From Catellatospora coxensis (lineage in GTDB: Bacteria; Actinomycetota; Actinomycetes; Mycobacteriales; Micromonosporaceae): a stretch of 64,000 bases of DNA. The notes beneath the pieces were generated by a model that did not search any database, was not told where the DNA came from, and worked only from the letters and a program-made list of their open reading frames with translations. The DNA lies in the NCBI RefSeq assembly GCF_016862635.1, contig NZ_BONI01000054.1:1-64000 (forward strand), in the 5' to 3' direction. The translations under genes were made by a program, and so were the position numbers. Of the stretch, positions 60,831 through 64,000 are shown piece after piece; the stretch's first letter is position 1; the number at the start of each line of letters is the position of its first letter.

Positions 60831-61328
60831 TCAGGGCGACGCGGTCACGGACGGCACTGGGTCTGGCATACGGCGAGCGACACATACCCGCCAACCATCC
60901 GAATCCACAAGGCTGAATCGCCAGATCTCGCTTCGTTTACTGATAACTGCGCCATCCTTACGACCCGAGATCGTCAACGTCGTCGTCACCGCCGACTCAC
61001 TCCCACTGGTCTCGCCCGTCATGGCACCCCAGGTAACAAGTACGACGACACCAAAATCTCGCTCGCGCTGATCAAACTCCTCGCGTAACGCCCCTATCGG
61101 TGCCAGCCCTGCGGGCTCGTCGCAGACATGAAGATCGACACTCACCTTGTCTTGGTCGACCAGTGCCGCTCGCAGATACTCGTCAACGACAACCTTGGGA
61201 TTACTGCGATCGATCTTTGTGGCTTCGTCGTATGCCACGACGGCGGCTATCGCACCTCCAGTTCCGGCGACTGCCACGACAATCGCCAGAACGAGGAACA
61301 TCCTTCGCCACTTCGCCGATCGCACCAT
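60831..61328 (-). CDS. Bitopic membrane protein of unknown function (NTF2-like)
   Basis: A 165-aa protein with one N-terminal TM (about 10-32) followed by an exported alpha/beta domain: NPKVVVDEYLRAALVDQDKV, then two Cys (HVCDE, WRVCVARR), ending LVDSDGWRVCVARRMPDP. It resembles small NTF2-like exported proteins of actinobacteria. It is convergent to the secretion operon with no gap. The DNA is lower in GC than the housekeeping region. Function unknown. Confidence 0.7.
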   Translation of the reverse strand: MVRSAKWRRMFLVLAIVVAVAGTGGAIAAVVAYDEATKIDRSNPKVVVDEYLRAALVDQDKVSVDLHVCDEPAGLAPIGALREEFDQRERDFGVVVLVTWGAMTGETSGSESAVTTTLTISGRKDGAVISKRSEIWRFSLVDSDGWRVCVARRMPDPVPSVTASP

Positions 61329-61569
61329 GTCCCCATTCCCACGTCGCCGTGTCTCTGGTTGATCGCTTCAGGAACCCGAAACCACGCGCAACTGCACCGC
61401 ACTCCTATGGCAACCTGCCATTTCTCACCGATGCACCCTCCCCACCTCGGATATGTCCACCACTAGCGCAAGCGCTGCTATGTCCTGTCGGCACGTCCTG
61501 TGGGAAGCGTAGTCGAGCGGACACACCGCGCACAGGGTCCACGATTCCGCTGTGGATGACCCACCGAGG

Positions 61570-61731
61570 TCAGACTGACCCCGTGTTGAGGTTGCCGAAC
61601 AGCCACAGCCCGCAGCAGCAGAAAATGACCAGCAGCAGGGCCACGGCGGCTCCGGCGATGGCGAGCATCATCGGCTTCTTGACCAGGCCGAGGAGAGGCG
61701 ACGGCCGCTTCGGCGGCGGGGTCTCGTACAC
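61570..61731 (-). CDS. Small single-TM protein
   Basis: A 53-aa protein: a basic Pro-rich N-tail (VYETPPPKRPSPLLG) and one TM (about 22-45) that contains three consecutive cysteines (IFCCCGLW). The GTG start is set by a leaderless -10 box. It is divergent from the 91-aa protein gene. Function unknown; the CCC could be palmitoylated or metal-binding. Confidence 0.55.
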   Translation of the reverse strand: MYETPPPKRPSPLLGLVKKPMMLAIAGAAVALLLVIFCCCGLWLFGNLNTGSV

Positions 61732-61737
61732 GCGATG

Positions 61738-61743
61738 ACGATA
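61738..61743 (-). promoter_or_regulatory. Leaderless -10 box (TATCGT), 6 nt before GTG 61731
   Basis: Leftward TATCGT-CATCGC-GTG; no ribosome-binding site. Confidence 0.5.
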
Positions 61744-61820
61744 GCCTGCGGCTCCCGCCGGCACGAGGTCGCGACAGGCGGACGGTTCACCGCCGAGGGG
61801 CCGGTCCGGGGATCACCCCG

Positions 61821-61826
61821 TACGCT
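61821..61826 (+). promoter_or_regulatory. Leaderless -10 box (TACGCT), 6 nt before GTG 61833
   Basis: TACGCT-GGTCGG-GTG. Confidence 0.6.
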
Positions 61827-61832
61827 GGTCGG

Positions 61833-62108
61833 GTGACCGATTTCGCCGAACTGGATGCCCTGCCCACCGAGGAGCTGCGCGAGCGCGCCTTCACCAAGGC
61901 ACGCGAGAAGCTGGACATCGGCTTCTTCTGGGACCTGTTCAAACACCTGCCGACCTCGCCGGAGACGGAGGAGCGGGAGCTTGCCGACATCGGCTCCGCG
62001 GTCGACGACTCGGTGTCGCTGTGGCGGGAGTTCACGGGGCACGACTACGGCGACCAGGAGCCTCTGATCAGGGCACGCTTCATCGACTACCTGTCGAAGG
62101 ACGAATAG
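61833..62108 (+). CDS. Small acidic helical protein of unknown function
   Basis: A 91-aa soluble acidic protein (MTDFAELDALPTEELRERAF, then WDLFKHLPTSPETEERELAD). It is predicted mostly helical by eye, without TM or signal. Leaderless GTG start. It lies 117 nt upstream of the FtsK-like gene. No family is recognised. Confidence 0.7.
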   Translation: MTDFAELDALPTEELRERAFTKAREKLDIGFFWDLFKHLPTSPETEERELADIGSAVDDSVSLWREFTGHDYGDQEPLIRARFIDYLSKDE

Positions 62109-62225
62109 CCCGGCATCGACGGATGAACTGTCGGGTTTACACGGGAGTTGCTTCCGCGTAGTTGCGACAGGTATCGGGCGCTCTGCGCTACCCTCCCCCG
62201 GGGAGGACGCAGCGGAGGTGTCGGC

Positions 62226-64000
62226 GTGCCCGGATTGAACGCGCGGATCGACCAGGCGGCGAGCCTGCACCGGCATGCTTCGGCGGTGGCCCAGGCGGCG
62301 GCGTCCGCGTTGGACACTTATCTTCCGCCGCCACGTACCGATCTGGCCGAGCAGCAGGCGCTGGCTCAGCGGCTGCGTGACGCGGCCGGGCGGCTGACGC
62401 CGGGCTGGCTGGGGGCCGTGCTCGACGAGGTGCCGGCGGGCTTGCCGCTGGGTGAGCAGCGGCGGCCGGAGTTCGTCCGGATCGGCACTGCGGCGCCGGG
62501 CGAGGACGCCCAGTTCCCGGCGGTGTTGCCGCTGCTGGGCACGGGTCATCTGACGTTCAGCGCCGATTCGCGGGATCCGCGGGTGGCGGGGGTGCTGCGG
62601 GCGGTCCTGCTGCGGCTGCTGGCGACCGCGCCGTCGGGCACGCTGGTGGTGCGGGCGGTGGACGCGGTGGGCGGGGCGCTGTTCGCGCCGTTCGGGGCGC
62701 TGGCCGATGCGGGGCTGATGCCGCCGCCGGTCACCGACCGGGCGGGGTTGCAGGCGGTGCTGGCGGAGGCCGAGCATTGGGTACGCCCGAGCCGGCCGGA
62801 GGCGCAGCGGCGTCCGACGGCCCGGCCGCGTCGCCGGGACTGCACGATGTTGCTGCTGATCGCCGCCCTGCCGTCGGATGTGCAGGGTGCGGAGTTGAAC
62901 CGGATCACGGCGCTGGCGCAGGCGGGACCGGCGACGGGGCTGCACCTGATCGTCGCGGGCTGGCCTCCGCCGCCGCTGACGCCGGACACGTCGCTGCCGT
63001 CGGCGCAGGCCCCGCTGCCGATGAGCACGCAGGTCGCGCTTCGCAACCCGTACGCTCTGCTGGGGGGTATGCCTTTCAGTCAGCCGGCTCGCGCGGACGG
63101 GCCGAGCCCGACGGCGACGTGGCCGGGGCTGTCGGTGCCGGTGCGGCTCGATCCTGATCCGCCGGCGGAGCTGGTGGCCCGGGTGTGCCGGGAGCTGGCC
63201 GAACGTTATGCCCTGTCGGGCCAGGTGCACCTGATGGACCTGCTGCCGGACCCGGACCATTGGTGGGCGGAGTCGTCGGCGGCGGGGATGTCCACGACCG
63301 CGGGGCTGGCCGGCGAGACGCCGATCTCGCTGGTGTTCGCCGATCTGACGCCGCACTGGCTGGTCGGCGGCCGGACCGGGGGCGGCAAGTCGGCGTTCCT
63401 GGTGAACGTGCTGTACGGCCTGTGCACCCGCTACGACCCGGACGAGCTGGCGCTGTACCTGCTGGATTTCAAGCCGGGTGAAGCGTTCGGCCGGTTCGCG
63501 CCGAGCACGGGGTCCGAGCCTGATCCGGCATGGCTGCCGCATGCCCGGGTGGTCGGTCTGGACTGTGATCGCGAGCAGGGGCTGGCGGTGTTGCGGGAGC
63601 TGGACGAGGAGCTGCGCCGCCGCGAGGAGCTGTGGCAGGAGCTGGGCGTGCAGCGGTTCGTGCAGGCTCGCGAGCAGCGGTCGCTGCCCCGCCTGGTATG
63701 CGTGATCGACGAGTTCCCGGTGCTGTTGACGGGTTCGGATCCGGTCGCGGCGGAGGCGCTGGGGCTGCTGGAGGCGATCGGGCGGCGCGGGCGCGCGTAC
63801 GGCGTGCATCTGATCCTGTGCTCGCAGACGGTGCGCGGTATCGAGGCCCTGCACGCGCGGCGGGATTCGCTGTTCGGGCAGGTGCCGGTGCGGATCGCGC
63901 TGCCGGGCGGCGGGGATGTGCTGGAGGCGACGAACGACGCGGCGGCGACCTTGCCGTTGGGCTGCGCGGTCGTCAATACGGCGGGCGGCCTGGGCGGCCC
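62226..64000 (+). CDS. FtsK/SpoIIIE-type ATPase (incomplete at window end)
   Basis: At least 591 codons, open at the window edge. A helical N-terminal region (about 1-70) is followed by an Ala/Leu-rich alpha/beta domain, then the motor domain with Walker A VGGRTGGGKSAFLV near 379-392, LALYLLDFKPGEAFG, and Walker B LVCVIDEFPVLL near 490. GRRGRAYGVHLILCSQTV is a typical FtsK/HerA segment. No TM is visible. GTG start with GGAGG upstream. It might be a TcpA-like coupling protein of the nearby apparatus or an independent DNA/protein translocase; separation by small genes makes this uncertain. Confidence 0.8.
   Translation, partial: MPGLNARIDQAASLHRHASAVAQAAASALDTYLPPPRTDLAEQQALAQRLRDAAGRLTPGWLGAVLDEVPAGLPLGEQRRPEFVRIGTAAPGEDAQFPAVLPLLGTGHLTFSADSRDPRVAGVLRAVLLRLLATAPSGTLVVRAVDAVGGALFAPFGALADAGLMPPPVTDRAGLQAVLAEAEHWVRPSRPEAQRRPTARPRRRDCTMLLLIAALPSDVQGAELNRITALAQAGPATGLHLIVAGWPPPPLTPDTSLPSAQAPLPMSTQVALRNPYALLGGMPFSQPARADGPSPTATWPGLSVPVRLDPDPPAELVARVCRELAERYALSGQVHLMDLLPDPDHWWAESSAAGMSTTAGLAGETPISLVFADLTPHWLVGGRTGGGKSAFLVNVLYGLCTRYDPDELALYLLDFKPGEAFGRFAPSTGSEPDPAWLPHARVVGLDCDREQGLAVLRELDEELRRREELWQELGVQRFVQAREQRSLPRLVCVIDEFPVLLTGSDPVAAEALGLLEAIGRRGRAYGVHLILCSQTVRGIEALHARRDSLFGQVPVRIALPGGGDVLEATNDAAATLPLGCAVVNTAGGLGG

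Noticed and set aside
1-64000. CRISPR array, insertion sequence, prophage or integrase
   Set aside because: No regularly spaced identical repeats and no transposase, integrase or phage structural motifs were seen in any frame.

Overview
The window is chromosomal DNA of a high-GC actinomycete, most likely Micromonosporaceae. The reasons are very high GC with G/C-ending codons, many GTG starts, TANNNT leaderless promoters, Lsr2/CarD/ClpC, and a short intergenic repeat (GTTAAnAAGGTGCCCTT) of a type I associate with that family. Most of 18.7-52.3 kb keeps the gene order I know from Mycobacterium tuberculosis: ispF-ispD-carD, radA-disA, mutY, clpC-lsr2, coaX, panD-panC-DUF2520, folK/folB/folP. Lineage-specific genes are inserted into it. 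No rRNA, tRNA, CRISPR array, insertion sequence or integrase was seen.

Layout. (1) 0.3-18.4 kb is an exopolysaccharide region. A leftward chain encodes a Wzz-like protein with a decayed ATPase domain, a DUF3048 lipoprotein, an O-antigen-ligase-like polymerase, a 17-aa mini-ORF, a phosphotransferase, a sulfotransferase, a flippase and a GH26-like lipoprotein, almost all overlapping by 1-4 nt. A divergent operon encodes an Alg14-like protein, an Alg13-like/sulfotransferase fusion and a family 2 glycosyltransferase. Secreted proteins follow: a DNRLRE/GH26-like hydrolase and two related beta-propeller proteins. Two sulfotransferases suggest a sulfated polymer. (2) 18.7-33.1 kb is housekeeping: isoprenoid synthesis, CarD, RadA, DisA, deformylase, MutY, ClpC and Lsr2, with lineage-specific lipoproteins. 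(3) 33.7-43.2 kb holds NAD and pantothenate/CoA genes (nadB, nadC, coaX, panC, panD, DUF2520) around three tandem septum-formation-type lipoproteins. (4) 43.3-52.3 kb has a beta-propeller phytase, a MidA-type methyltransferase next to an orphan nuoD, two large membrane proteins, DUF3180, and folK divergent from folP-folB.

(5) 52.5-60.8 kb is a type IV secretion/conjugation-like operon. It encodes a pilin-like protein, a TcpE/VirB3-like protein, a VirB4-like ATPase, a VirB6-like membrane protein, a VirB8/TcpC-like protein, a two-domain peptidoglycan hydrolase and an unknown protein. The ATPase gene carries a one-base frameshift near 56,470. Base composition falls clearly from about 57 kb. No relaxase or integrase is visible. 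Small genes follow, and then a FtsK/SpoIIIE-type ATPase runs off the window end.

Most interesting: the midA-nuoD pair (the mitochondrial homologues are enzyme and substrate), the Alg13-sulfotransferase fusion, twin palindromes with a shared core but unrelated perfect arms, a consistent leaderless-promoter spacing rule, and the relaxase-less secretion locus with its frameshift and composition change.
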